This document shows, one piece after another, positions 18,809-28,847 of a DNA stretch of 64,000 nt. Source of the stretch: a bacterium (lineage in GTDB: Bacteria > Pseudomonadota > Alphaproteobacteria > Rhizobiales > Aestuariivirgaceae). How positions within the stretch are numbered: the first letter of the stretch is position 1; every line of letters begins with the position of its first letter. The translations under genes were made by a program, and so were the position numbers. The notes under the pieces are model-generated. The model worked only from the letters and a program-made list of their open reading frames with translations, was not told where the DNA came from and made no database searches. The stretch spans positions 1 through 64,000 of the forward strand of contig JALHQC010000011.1 of NCBI GenBank assembly GCA_022842165.1, given 5' to 3'.

Positions 18809-21520
18809 GTGGCCGACAACGACGACAAGAAGGGCGGCGTGCCGCCCTCCAATCCATCTGAAATTTCGCCCATCTCCATCGAAGAGGAGATGAAGAAAAG
18901 CTACCTCGATTACGCGATGAGCGTCATCGTGAGCCGTGCGCTGCCTGATGTGCGCGATGGGCTGAAGCCCGTGCACCGCCGCATCCTCTTCTCGATGAAC
19001 GAGAACGGCTACGACTGGAACAAGCCCTATCGCAAGTCCGCCCGCATCGTCGGCGATGTCATCGGTAAGTACCACCCTCACGGTGACCAGTCGATTTACG
19101 ACGCGCTGGTGCGCATGGCGCAGGAGTTTTCCCTCAGGCTGCCGCTGATCGACGGACAGGGCAATTTCGGCTCGGTCGACGGCGATCCGCCGGCCGCCAT
19201 GCGCTATACCGAATCCCGCATGGCGAAGGTGGCGCACGCGCTGCTCGACGATATCGACAAGAACACCGTCGATTTCCAGGCCAACTATGACAACTCCGAG
19301 CGCGAGCCGACCGTTCTTCCAGCCAAGTTTCCGAACCTCCTCGTCAACGGTTCAGGCGGCATCGCCGTCGGCATGGCCACCAACATGGCGCCCCACAATC
19401 TGGGCGAGGTGATCGACGCCTGCATCGCCGTCATCGATAATCCCGCCGTCAGCATCGAGGAACTGATCGACATCATTCCGGGCCCAGATTTCCCGACGGG
19501 TGCCATGATCCTCGGCCGCTCCGGCATCAAGTCGGCCTTCCACACCGGGCGTGGCTCCGTGGTCATGCGCGCCAAGGTTCGCACGGAAGAAATCCGCAAG
19601 GATCGCGAGGCCCTGATCGTCACCGAGATTCCCTATCAGGTGAACAAGTCGATGATGATCGAGCGCATCGCCGATCTGGTGCGCGAGAAGAAGCTCGAAG
19701 GCATCTCCGACATCCGCGACGAGTCCGATCGCGACGGCATGCGTGTCGTCATCGAGATCAAGCGCGATGCGATGGCCGATATCGTGCTGAACCAGCTTTA
19801 CCGCTTCACGCCGCTGCAATCGACCTTCGGCATCAACAACGTCTGCCTCACCGGCGGCCGCCCGGAACTGATGAACCTGAAGGACCTGCTGCAGGCCTTC
19901 ATTGCCTTCCGCGAGGAAGTCGCCACCAGGCGCACCAAGTTTCTGCTCAACAAGGCGCGCGACCGCGCCCACATCTTGGTGGGCCTGGCAATCGCCGTTG
20001 CCAACATCGATGATGTGATCGCTCTCATCCGCCGCTCCAAGGATGCAGCCGAGGCGCGTGAAGCCCTGATGGGGCGCGACTGGCCTGCGAAGGACATGGC
20101 CCCGCTGATCGTCCTCATCGCCGATCCGCGCCAGCGCCACAGTGCGGAAGACAGCTACCGCCTGTCGGACGAGCAGGCCCGCGCCATCCTCGAGTTGCGC
20201 CTTGCCCGCTTGACCGCTCTTGGCCGCGACGAGATCGCCGAGGAACTCGAAAAGCTCGCTCTCGAAATCGCCGAGTATCTCGAGATCCTCCGCTCGCGCG
20301 CCCGCGTGCTCGGCATCATCAAGGATGAACTCGCCGCGATCCGCAACGAATTCGCCACTCCACGCCGCACCGAGATCGTCGAAAACGAGGGCGAGGTCGA
20401 GGACGAAGATCTGATCCAGCGCGAGGACATGGTCGTCACCGTCAGCCACGCCGGCTACGTGAAGCGCGTGCCGCTCTCGGCCTATCGCGCCCAGCGCCGC
20501 GGCGGCAAGGGCCGCTCGGGCGTGGGCATGAAGGACGAGGATTTCGTGACGAAGCTTTTCGTCGCCAACACCCACACGCCCATCCTGTTCTTCTCGTCGG
20601 CCGGCATGGTCTACCGCCTGAAGGTCTGGCGCCTGCCGGTCGGAAATCCGCAGGCGCGCGGCAAGGCTTTGATCAATCTTTTGCCGCTGGCCCAGGACGA
20701 GCGCATCACGACGATCCTGCCGATGCCCGAGGAAGGCGCCAACGGCAACGCCATGCATTTGATGTTTGCGACGAAATCCGGAACCGTCCGCCGCAACGAG
20801 ATGTCGGATTTCGAAAGCATCAACCGCGCCGGCAAGATCGCCATGAAGCTGGACGAGGGCGACCAGATTGCGGGTGTCGAAATCTGCACCGCCTCCGATG
20901 ACGTGCAGTTGACCACCGCGCGAGGCCAGTGCATCCGCTTTGCGGTCGATGATGTCCGCGTCTTCAAGGGTCGCGACTCGACCGGCGTGCGCGGCATCCG
21001 GCTGGAGGAGGGCGATCACGTCATCTCGATGTCGATCCTCCGCCACGTCGAGGCAACGCCTGACGAACGCGCTGCCTTCCTGAAAATGTCCCGCGCCGTT
21101 GCCGGAGAAGAAACCGAGCCGGGTCTGAGCGATGAAGAAGCAACTGCCGACATTCGCCTCAGCCAGGAGCGCTACGCCGAGTTGGGTGCTGCCGAACAGA
21201 TCATCCTGACGGTTTCATCGAACGGCTACGGCAAGCGCACGTCGTCCTATGAGTATCGCGTTACCGGCCGCGGCGGCAAAGGCATCGTCGCCATGACGGT
21301 GAATGGCCGCAACGGCCCGCTGGTCGCCAGCTTCCCCGTCGATGACGAGGACCAGATCATGCTGGTGACGGATGGCGGACAATTGATCCGTTGCCCGGTG
21401 CACGACATCCGCAAGGCCGGCCGTTCGACGCAGGGCGTCATCGTGATCGACGTCGCCGATGACGAGCATGTCGTCTCGGTAGAGCACATCACGGAAGAAG
21501 AGGATGACGCCTCGACTTGA
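18809..21520 (+). CDS. gyrA: DNA gyrase subunit A
   Basis: 903 aa, GTG start; catalytic Tyr region AAMRYTE; GyrA box QRRGGKG. Confidence 0.98.
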   Translation: MADNDDKKGGVPPSNPSEISPISIEEEMKKSYLDYAMSVIVSRALPDVRDGLKPVHRRILFSMNENGYDWNKPYRKSARIVGDVIGKYHPHGDQSIYDALVRMAQEFSLRLPLIDGQGNFGSVDGDPPAAMRYTESRMAKVAHALLDDIDKNTVDFQANYDNSEREPTVLPAKFPNLLVNGSGGIAVGMATNMAPHNLGEVIDACIAVIDNPAVSIEELIDIIPGPDFPTGAMILGRSGIKSAFHTGRGSVVMRAKVRTEEIRKDREALIVTEIPYQVNKSMMIERIADLVREKKLEGISDIRDESDRDGMRVVIEIKRDAMADIVLNQLYRFTPLQSTFGINNVCLTGGRPELMNLKDLLQAFIAFREEVATRRTKFLLNKARDRAHILVGLAIAVANIDDVIALIRRSKDAAEAREALMGRDWPAKDMAPLIVLIADPRQRHSAEDSYRLSDEQARAILELRLARLTALGRDEIAEELEKLALEIAEYLEILRSRARVLGIIKDELAAIRNEFATPRRTEIVENEGEVEDEDLIQREDMVVTVSHAGYVKRVPLSAYRAQRRGGKGRSGVGMKDEDFVTKLFVANTHTPILFFSSAGMVYRLKVWRLPVGNPQARGKALINLLPLAQDERITTILPMPEEGANGNAMHLMFATKSGTVRRNEMSDFESINRAGKIAMKLDEGDQIAGVEICTASDDVQLTTARGQCIRFAVDDVRVFKGRDSTGVRGIRLEEGDHVISMSILRHVEATPDERAAFLKMSRAVAGEETEPGLSDEEATADIRLSQERYAELGAAEQIILTVSSNGYGKRTSSYEYRVTGRGGKGIVAMTVNGRNGPLVASFPVDDEDQIMLVTDGGQLIRCPVHDIRKAGRSTQGVIVIDVADDEHVVSVEHITEEEDDAST

Positions 21521-21583
21521 TGTTGCTCAACAGGCGGATGAGGGCAGTCGTGCAACGCATTGCGCTATTGCCGCGTAGCCTCC

Positions 21584-22201
21584 GTGCCGCCTGAAATCCT
21601 CCTCGCCTTCGCAGGCGCCTGCGCGCTGCTGTTTCTGAAGCCGGGGCCTGCCATGTCGGTGATCGTCGCCAACGCGGTGGGCTATGGGATACGGGGCGGC
21701 CTGGTGACTGTCGCTGGCAACGTCATCGGTTTCCTCCTGCTGCTGACGATCGTCGGTTTCGGGCTCTCCTGGATTGCCGAAACGATGCGAACCTGGTTCG
21801 ACTGGATCAGGCTCGGCGGTGCCATCTATCTCATCTGGCTCGGGCTCTCGCGCCTTCGCAATGCCGGGCGGATCTCGAAATACAGCGAAAATCCGACGGG
21901 TGAACTTTTCCGCGATGGTTTTCTCGTCGCCGTAGCGAACCCGGAGGTGATCCTGTTCCTCGCCGCCTTCCTGCCGCCTTTTGTCGATCCCGCGCAGCCC
22001 GCTGCGCCACAAGTCGCCGCTCTATCGGCGATCTTCCTGGCAATCAGCGCTGGCGCGGGCGTTCTCCTCGCGGTGCTGGCAGGGCAGGCGAGGCAGTTTC
22101 TCTCCGGCGGCCGCCTGAAATGGATTGACTGGCTCTCCGGGGGCTTGCTGGTGATAGCCGGTCTGTGGCTAGCTTGGCCATCGCTGGAGCTGCTGTCATG
22201 A
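21584..22201 (+). CDS. LysE family translocator
   Basis: KPGPAMSVIVANAVGYGIRGGLVTVAGNVIGF; GTG start likely (ATG at 21560 possible). Confidence 0.87.
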   Translation: MPPEILLAFAGACALLFLKPGPAMSVIVANAVGYGIRGGLVTVAGNVIGFLLLLTIVGFGLSWIAETMRTWFDWIRLGGAIYLIWLGLSRLRNAGRISKYSENPTGELFRDGFLVAVANPEVILFLAAFLPPFVDPAQPAAPQVAALSAIFLAISAGAGVLLAVLAGQARQFLSGGRLKWIDWLSGGLLVIAGLWLAWPSLELLS

Positions 22202-22809
22202 CGCTCGAATCCTACATCGCCTTTTGTCTTGCCGCCGCGGCTCTTGCCTTTGTGCCGGGTCCCACGGTCACCGTCATCATTGCCAACAGCCTGCGCCATG
22301 GCACCCGTGCCGGACTGATGAACGTGGCGGGAACGCAGGCAGGCTTTCTGATCTGGCTCGCCATCGCGGCACTGGGCCTCGGCGCCGCCATCGAAGTGAT
22401 GGGCCTGTGGTTCGACGTGCTGCGCTATGCCGGCGCCGCCTATCTCATCTGGTTGGCGATCAAGCTTTTCCGGTCGAAGGGCGATCTCGCCATCGCGGTC
22501 GATCGTGCCCGGCCGCATGGCAGCTTCTTCCTGCAGGGTTTCATCGTCATCATTTCCAACCCCAAGATGCTCGTCTTGTTCGGCGCCATGATCCCGCCCT
22601 TCATCGTGCCGGGTGGTGACCCGATGCAGCAGATCGTGCTGCTCGGCCTCACCTTCATGGTCATCGCTGGCGTGGGCGATACGCTTTACGCGCTGATGGC
22701 GGGAAAGGCCGGGATCTTCCTGTCGCGCTCGCGTATCCGCGCGCTGGAAATCGCCAGCGGCATGTTCCTGCTGGGCGGCGGCATCTGGATGGCGCTGCGC
22801 GGGCGCTGA
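22198..22809 (+). CDS. LysE family translocator, tandem paralogue
   Basis: VPGPTVTVIIANSLRHGTRAGLMNVAGTQAGF; ATGA overlap with the upstream gene. Confidence 0.88.
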   Translation: MTLESYIAFCLAAAALAFVPGPTVTVIIANSLRHGTRAGLMNVAGTQAGFLIWLAIAALGLGAAIEVMGLWFDVLRYAGAAYLIWLAIKLFRSKGDLAIAVDRARPHGSFFLQGFIVIISNPKMLVLFGAMIPPFIVPGGDPMQQIVLLGLTFMVIAGVGDTLYALMAGKAGIFLSRSRIRALEIASGMFLLGGGIWMALRGR

Positions 22810-22813
22810 AGCC

Positions 22814-23236
22814 TCACGCCATGCCGAGCTTGCGGGCCAGTTCGAAATCCCAGAACGTCGCCTCGATTTTGTTGCCGTCCAGGTCTTTCACGAAACAGCC
22901 GAAATAGGGTTCGCCATAGTCATGGCGATGGCCAGGATCGCCGTCGGGCGTACCGCCAGCGGCTATCGCTTCGGCGAAGAATGCTTCGACCTCGGCCTTC
23001 GAAACCGCCATGAAGCCGACGTGCACGCCGTTCCCGACGGTGGCAGGTCCGCCATTGAATGGCGCGTTGATCCAGAATTCAGGATAGGTTCTGCCGAAGG
23101 CCACCATGCCCGGATGCTCCATCATCACCTTGCAGCCGACGGTCGCCAGCACACGGGTATAAAATGCCCTGGCCCGCGGCAAATCATTGGTGCCAAGCGA
23201 TACATGCGAAAGGCAGGACGGGTTTTCATCTGTCAT
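22814..23236 (-). CDS. VOC family (glyoxalase-like) protein
   Basis: LSHVSLGTNDLPRARAFYTRVLATVGCKVM...DPGHRHDYGEPYFGCFVKDLDGNKIEATFWD. Confidence 0.88.
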   Translation of the reverse strand: MTDENPSCLSHVSLGTNDLPRARAFYTRVLATVGCKVMMEHPGMVAFGRTYPEFWINAPFNGGPATVGNGVHVGFMAVSKAEVEAFFAEAIAAGGTPDGDPGHRHDYGEPYFGCFVKDLDGNKIEATFWDFELARKLGMA

Positions 23237-23321
23237 GTCAGTGCTCCCTCGGTCGGCTTTACTCTGGCGAAATCCTGCTGACAGGTTGCGGCAGGATGAT
23301 GATGGGACTATTGATGATCGC

Positions 23322-23822
23322 ATGGCACGCACAGGCTTCTATCCCGGCTCGTTCGATCCCGTCACCTACGGCCACCTCGACATCATCGCGAGGGCAGCCC
23401 GCCTTGTTGACAAGCTCGTGCTTGGCGTGGGCGTCCACCACGGCAAGCAGGCGCTCATCGACGCCGAAACCCGCATCAATCTGCTCGAAAACGTTATCCG
23501 CCCCATTGCGGAGCATACCGGCGTGAAGATCACGGTGGCGACGTTCGATGGCCTAGCGGTCGATGCCGCACGCCGCCACCACGCCGGCCTCATCATCCGC
23601 GGCCTGCGCGATGCGTCCGACTTCGACTACGAGGTGCAGATGGGGCAGATGAACGGCGCCATGGCGCCCGACATCGAGACGGTATTCCTCGCCGCATCGC
23701 CCGCCACCCGCATGATCGCCTCGTCGCTGGTGAAGCAGATCGCGAAAATGGGCGGCGACATCACGCTCTTCATCCCGAAGGAAGCGCAAGACGTCATGGC
23801 CGCCGCCCTCAAGCGCCTTTGA
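23322..23822 (+). CDS. coaD: Phosphopantetheine adenylyltransferase
   Basis: ARTGFYPGSFDPVTYGHLDIIARAARL ... IIRGLRDASDFDYEVQM. Confidence 0.97.
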   Translation: MARTGFYPGSFDPVTYGHLDIIARAARLVDKLVLGVGVHHGKQALIDAETRINLLENVIRPIAEHTGVKITVATFDGLAVDAARRHHAGLIIRGLRDASDFDYEVQMGQMNGAMAPDIETVFLAASPATRMIASSLVKQIAKMGGDITLFIPKEAQDVMAAALKRL

Positions 23823-24225
23823 CCGCCGCATCGTTGATTTCGATGACGTGATTGTCGGGATCGACGATGTAAAGCTGCTTGTAGGGTGCCGGACCGTCGA
23901 GACGGAGCACCAGTTGCATACGGTCTCCCGAGGCCAGCGTGCTGTCATACCCAAGCGCCTCCAGGTGCCGCCGCGTCCCGTCGAAATCCGCAACGCGTGC
24001 TGCGAAATGAACGGCACCCGTGTCAACGGCGGGCGCAGGCCTCAAAGGCACCTCCATATTCACCGTCAAGTGGATTTCCAGCGAACCCGCCGCCATCCAC
24101 GCGCCGATGTTGTTGAACGGTGGCCGCTCGATCTGGGTCAGACCCAGCACATCCCTGTAAAATGCCTTGGACCGTTCCAGATCGCGGACCGGCAGCGAGA
24201 CGTGGTCGAACGACGAAATCTTCAT
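23809..24225 (-). CDS. VOC family (glyoxalase/bleomycin-resistance-like) protein
   Basis: FDHVSLPVRDLERSKAFYRDVLGL ... LYIVDPDNHVIEI. Confidence 0.9.
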   Translation of the reverse strand: MKISSFDHVSLPVRDLERSKAFYRDVLGLTQIERPPFNNIGAWMAAGSLEIHLTVNMEVPLRPAPAVDTGAVHFAARVADFDGTRRHLEALGYDSTLASGDRMQLVLRLDGPAPYKQLYIVDPDNHVIEINDAAVKGA

Positions 24226-24369
24226 CAAAGCCCCCGGGGCGCCGGATATTGGATCGCGGGATGGCGCCGGTCCGAAGGCTACCGGGCCGTGAAACCCACC
24301 GCAAGGTCATTGCATTGACATTTTGTTCCTGTCCGGTCAGGAACGGCTTTGACAACAATGGGAGTCACC

Positions 24370-24882
24370 ATGATCAGGAAACTGGGCCTTGCCGCGCTTG
24401 CGGCCGGCCTTCTCGCAACCCCCGCAGTCGCCGCGGAAAAACTCACCGTCGAAACCAGCAAGGGCTGTTCCTTCGACATCGCGCTCCGGTCCGATCTGGC
24501 GCCGAAGCATGTGGAGCAGATCACGAAACTCGCGGCCGCCGGCTTCTACGATGGTATCGTCTTCCACCGTGTCATCGAGGGCTTCATGGCCCAGACCGGC
24601 GATCCGACAGGCACCGGCATGGGCGGCTCGAAGGAGCCTGATCTTGCAGCCGAATTCACGCCCGAACCGTTCTCGCGCGGCACCGTCGGCATGGCGCGTT
24701 CCAGCGATCCCAACTCTGGCAACAGCCAGTTCTTCATCATGTTCGCACAGGGCGATTTCCTCAACGGCCAATACACGGTCTGGGGCAAGGTCGATGAAGC
24801 GGGCATGGCCTGCGTTGACCAGATCGCGCGCGGCGAACCCCCTGCAACCCCTGACAAGATGACAAAGGTGACAGTGCAATAA
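24370..24882 (+). CDS. Periplasmic peptidyl-prolyl cis-trans isomerase (cyclophilin)
   Basis: Signal peptide; FHRVIEGFMAQTGDPTGTGMGGSKEPDLAAEF, NSGNSQFFIMF. Confidence 0.94.
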   Translation: MIRKLGLAALAAGLLATPAVAAEKLTVETSKGCSFDIALRSDLAPKHVEQITKLAAAGFYDGIVFHRVIEGFMAQTGDPTGTGMGGSKEPDLAAEFTPEPFSRGTVGMARSSDPNSGNSQFFIMFAQGDFLNGQYTVWGKVDEAGMACVDQIARGEPPATPDKMTKVTVQ

Positions 24883-25367
24883 TGGCCGATCTCGAAAACA
24901 CCCTCTATCTCGACATTGCGAATGCCAAGGGCGAGGCCAAGGGCCGCGTCACGATCGAGCTCCGCCCCGATCTCGCGCCGAACCATGTGAACCAGATCAA
25001 GTCGCTGGCGCGTGAAGGCTTCTACGACAACGTGGTGTTCCACCGCGTGATCGAGGGCTTCATGGCCCAGGGCGGCGACCCGACGGGCAGCGGCATGGGC
25101 GGCTCCAAGAAGCCGAACCTCAAGCAGGAATTCTCGAAGGAACCGCACGTGCGCGGCACCTGTTCGATGGCCCGCTCGCAGAGCCCTGATTCGGCCAACA
25201 GCCAGTTCTTCATCTGCTTCGGCGACGCCGGCTTCCTCGACCGTCAATACACGGTCTGGGGCAAGGTCACCGAAGGCATGGACATTGTGGACGGCATCAA
25301 GCGCGGCGAACCCGTGCGCGAGCCGGACAAGATCGCCAAGATGCAGGTCGCGGCAGACGCGAAGTGA
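24882..25367 (+). CDS. Cytoplasmic peptidyl-prolyl cis-trans isomerase (cyclophilin)
   Basis: FHRVIEGFMAQGGDPTGSGMGGSKKPNLKQEF; start overlaps the preceding stop. Confidence 0.94.
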   Translation: MADLENTLYLDIANAKGEAKGRVTIELRPDLAPNHVNQIKSLAREGFYDNVVFHRVIEGFMAQGGDPTGSGMGGSKKPNLKQEFSKEPHVRGTCSMARSQSPDSANSQFFICFGDAGFLDRQYTVWGKVTEGMDIVDGIKRGEPVREPDKIAKMQVAADAK

Positions 25368-25368
25368 C

Positions 25369-25776
25369 ATGAGACAGCTTCTCGCCGCCGCAGTGCTTTT
25401 CACCTTGATGGCCCTGCCAGCGCAGGCCACCGAGTGGATGGATTGCTCCGGCGGCGAGAAGGTCAGTATCCGCGTTCTGTTGGGCGCCATGGATGTGATC
25501 GCGGTCGATACCGTCGAGATCGAAGTTGCGGACAGGAAATGGTCCACGCGCGGCGGTGAGGGCGTCACCCCCATCACCAAGGGTCAGGCCTTCGAAACAC
25601 CCGACCAGATGTGGATCGACGTGACGGATGAGAACGTCAACCTCATCGTCGCCAGGCTGCGCGTGTTCAAGGCCTTTGAAGACGGCCCGGAGGACGGCCA
25701 GCCTTCCGACGCCAGGGGCGGAACGCTCCACATGCCCGGCATCGGCGCCTGGGCGGTGAGTTGTACGGGGCCATGA
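25369..25776 (+). CDS. Secreted hypothetical protein (135 aa)
   Basis: Signal peptide MRQLLAAAVLFTLMALPAQATE; no family recognised. Confidence 0.6.
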   Translation: MRQLLAAAVLFTLMALPAQATEWMDCSGGEKVSIRVLLGAMDVIAVDTVEIEVADRKWSTRGGEGVTPITKGQAFETPDQMWIDVTDENVNLIVARLRVFKAFEDGPEDGQPSDARGGTLHMPGIGAWAVSCTGP

Positions 25777-25796
25777 GAAACAAGTTTTTTATTCAA

Positions 25797-25836
25797 CTTC
25801 TATCTTAAGCTCATCGCTTCTATCTTGAGATCGTCG
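25797..25836. repeat. Imperfect 20-bp tandem duplication
   Basis: CTTCTATCTTaAGcTCaTCG / CTTCTATCTTgAGaTCgTCG, 17/20 identical. Confidence 0.8.
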
Positions 25837-25912
25837 TCCACTGTCGCTCGCGTTTCTTCAATGGCCAACGCATGGTATAAATCAGTTTCGCGGGACAACT
25901 ATCTCAGGCAAT

Positions 25913-26620
25913 GTGCTTGCCAGCAAAAAGGGAACAGGTGACTTGGATTTTCCCGACAATGTCGAGCAATTGCAAGCAGAGGAGCGGTCAATTAGATTAA
26001 TTGGGACCGCGCTTTATCGCGGTTTTCATGACGACCGGGACTTCAGAGATGTCCTGAACCCGTTAATCTCTGCAATGGCGACACGTTGCAGGTCTCATGC
26101 CTCCACGCGGAATGATCATTTTCAGGATGCTTTCAACAGTTACATCGTTTCGGCCTATCATGCCGCGCGCAGCGCTGAAGCGCTGGCGCGTTTAGCCCAA
26201 GAGTATCGTGCCGATCTAGTTCAATATTGCTTGCTCATGTCGGTTCAACATTCGTTTGGTCCTGCGGCAGTTTTTGAACTGCAGAATGCAGCTGACTTGC
26301 TTAGCATACCGAAGATACGAGAGTGCATTAGTTTAACTGGAGAATCTGTGTCAGAACTCTTCACGAGACATTTTCCCGATTTACGACAGGCAAGACATGC
26401 ACTTGCGCACGAAGCTGAGCGCTCCATGGGGCTTGTACGAAATCAGCCCATTGGTCTTGGCCTGCCGCAAATGAGAGGCCAGTTCGGATCGAAGTTGTTT
26501 GGGTTGACCACAGAAAAGTTCGAGCCGCTTGAGATAGATATTAGCTCCGTCAAAATTGTCGATTTCTTGAAAGACCTTCAAGGGATGCTCAACGCGGCCG
26601 AAGCCTCCGGTTGGCCGTGA
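25913..26620 (+). CDS. Orphan hypothetical protein (235 aa) with HEPN-like R-x4-H motif
   Basis: Helical-looking composition; RQARHALAHEAER motif; lower GC than neighbours; GTG start uncertain. Confidence 0.6.
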   Translation: MLASKKGTGDLDFPDNVEQLQAEERSIRLIGTALYRGFHDDRDFRDVLNPLISAMATRCRSHASTRNDHFQDAFNSYIVSAYHAARSAEALARLAQEYRADLVQYCLLMSVQHSFGPAAVFELQNAADLLSIPKIRECISLTGESVSELFTRHFPDLRQARHALAHEAERSMGLVRNQPIGLGLPQMRGQFGSKLFGLTTEKFEPLEIDISSVKIVDFLKDLQGMLNAAEASGWP

Positions 26621-27679
26621 ATGCGCGTCTCGGATTTCGATTTCGACCTGCCGCCGGAGCGGATTGCATTGCGCCCGGCAACCCCGCGCGATTCATCGAA
26701 ACTCCTTGTTGTGAGACCAGTTGGCCTGGAAGACCGCATCTTCCGCGAACTTCCGCAGTTCCTGAAGAAGGGTGACGTCCTCGTCTTCAACAATACCCGC
26801 GTCATTCCTGCTGCCCTCTCGGGCCACCGCATCGGCCGTCTCGGTACCCTGCCGAAAATCGAAATCCTGCTACACATGCGGCTCGACGGGCACCGTTGGA
26901 AAGCTTTCGCAAAGCCCGCGAAAAAGCTCCAGCAGGGCGATCGCATCCGCTTTGGTGCGGAAGGAAAAGTCTGTCTTCTCGGGACCTTGGATGCCACGGT
27001 TGAGGAAAAGGGCGAAGCGGGCGAAATCACGCTCGCCTTCGATTTCCATGGTCCGATACTGGACGAGGCCATTGCAGCCGTCGGCGAGATGCCGCTGCCG
27101 CCTTACATCGCGGGCAAGCGCGGAACCGACGAACAGGACCGCACCGACTATCAAACCATCTACGCCGAGAAAGAGGGTGCCGTCGCAGCACCCACCGCCG
27201 GATTGCACTTCACACCGGAAGTGATGAAGTCACTGCAAGACGCTGGTATTAAAACGGAATTCGTAACGCTCCACGTCGGCGCCGGGACCTTCCTGCCCGT
27301 CAAGACGGAAGACACAGCCGAACACAAGATGCATGCCGAATGGGGCGAGGTCACCGCCGAAACCGTCAAGCGCCTGAAAGCCGCCCGCGCCGCCGGTGGC
27401 CGCATCGTGGCAGTGGGCACCACATCGCTCCGCCTTCTCGAAAGCTCCGGCCTCGAACCCTTTTCCGGAACGACCGACATTTTCATCACGCCAGGCTACC
27501 GCTTCCGCGCCGTCGATCTCCTCATCACCAATTTCCATTTGCCGAAGTCGACGCTCTTTATGCTTGTCTCGGCCTTCGCGGGGCTGGAGCGAATGCGCTC
27601 CGCCTATGCCCACGCGATCGCAAATGACTATCGGTTCTATTCCTATGGCGATGCGAGCCTGCTATTCCCCGCGCCATGA
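26621..27679 (+). CDS. queA: tRNA preQ1(34) S-adenosylmethionine ribosyltransferase-isomerase
   Basis: [31 protein letters not shown] ... [10 protein letters not shown]. Confidence 0.97.
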   Translation: MRVSDFDFDLPPERIALRPATPRDSSKLLVVRPVGLEDRIFRELPQFLKKGDVLVFNNTRVIPAALSGHRIGRLGTLPKIEILLHMRLDGHRWKAFAKPAKKLQQGDRIRFGAEGKVCLLGTLDATVEEKGEAGEITLAFDFHGPILDEAIAAVGEMPLPPYIAGKRGTDEQDRTDYQTIYAEKEGAVAAPTAGLHFTPEVMKSLQDAGIKTEFVTLHVGAGTFLPVKTEDTAEHKMHAEWGEVTAETVKRLKAARAAGGRIVAVGTTSLRLLESSGLEPFSGTTDIFITPGYRFRAVDLLITNFHLPKSTLFMLVSAFAGLERMRSAYAHAIANDYRFYSYGDASLLFPAP

Positions 27680-28815
27680 CACGCGCAGAAACTCCTGAAT
27701 TCTCCTTCACCCTCCACGCGACCGATGGCGCCGCACGCCTCGGCACCGTGAACACGCTGCACGGCGCCATCCGCACGCCGGCCTTCATGCCGGTTGGCAC
27801 GGTTGGCACGGTAAAGGGCCTCTATCTCGACCAGGTGGAGGATACAGGCGCCGACATCATCCTCGGCAATACCTATCACCTGATGCTCAGGCCCGGCGCG
27901 GAGGAAGTGGCGAAGCTCGGCGGCCTTCACAAGTTCATCGGCTGGAAGCGCCCCATTCTCACCGACTCCGGCGGCTTCCAGATCATGTCGCTCTCCAAGA
28001 TCCGCAAGATCACCGAGCAGGCGGCGACCTTCCAGTCCCACATCGATGGGCGGAAGCATGAGTTGTCGCCCGAACGCGCCATGGAAATCCAGCGCCTGCT
28101 GGGCTCCGATATCCAGATGCAGCTCGACCAGTGCCTCGAATATCCGCACACCGAGAAAGACGCTGAGAAGGCGATGCAGCTTTCGCTCCGCTGGGCGGAT
28201 CGGTCCCGCAAGGCCTTCGGGAGTCAGCCGGGCAGGGGCAACTTCGGCATCGTGCAGGGCGGCATCAACGAGCGCCTGCGCCGGACGAGTGCGGAGGGCC
28301 TCAAATCCATCGGCTTCGAAGGCTACGCCATCGGCGGACTGGCGGTAGGCGAGGGCCAGGCGCTGATGCTGCAGGCGATTGAGTTCACCGAACCGCACTT
28401 GCCGAAGGATCGCCCGCGTTACCTGATGGGCGTCGGCACCCCGGAAGATATCCTCGAGTCGGTGGCGCGCGGCATCGACATGTTCGACTGCGTTCTCCCC
28501 ACGCGCTCCGGCCGCCACGGCCAGGCCTTCACCCGCTTCGGCAAGATCAACCTCCGCAATGCGAAGCATGCAACCGATACGCGCCCGCTCGATCCGGAAT
28601 CGCCATGCCCCGCGCTGTCGTGCTATTCCCGCGCCTATCTCCACCACCTCATGCGCTCGGGCGAGTTGCTGGGCATGATGCTCTTGTCCTGGGCCAACAT
28701 CGCCTATTACCAGTCGCTCATGCAGGGCATCCGCCAGTCGATTGCCGAGGGCCGCTTCGAGGCGTTCCGCGCCGAGACAAAGGAACAGTGGAAAAGGGGC
28801 GACGTTCCGGCATAA
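27676..28815 (+). CDS. tgt: tRNA-guanine transglycosylase
   Basis: [36 protein letters not shown]; overlaps queA by 4 nt. Confidence 0.98.
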   Translation: MTRAETPEFSFTLHATDGAARLGTVNTLHGAIRTPAFMPVGTVGTVKGLYLDQVEDTGADIILGNTYHLMLRPGAEEVAKLGGLHKFIGWKRPILTDSGGFQIMSLSKIRKITEQAATFQSHIDGRKHELSPERAMEIQRLLGSDIQMQLDQCLEYPHTEKDAEKAMQLSLRWADRSRKAFGSQPGRGNFGIVQGGINERLRRTSAEGLKSIGFEGYAIGGLAVGEGQALMLQAIEFTEPHLPKDRPRYLMGVGTPEDILESVARGIDMFDCVLPTRSGRHGQAFTRFGKINLRNAKHATDTRPLDPESPCPALSCYSRAYLHHLMRSGELLGMMLLSWANIAYYQSLMQGIRQSIAEGRFEAFRAETKEQWKRGDVPA

Positions 28816-28847
28816 TCGCGCATCGAGATTCTGGGAGGGTAGAACCG

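Noticed and set aside
19352-21046. 564-aa minus-strand ORF antisense to gyrA
   Set aside because: Same GC-driven artefact; gyrA is canonical
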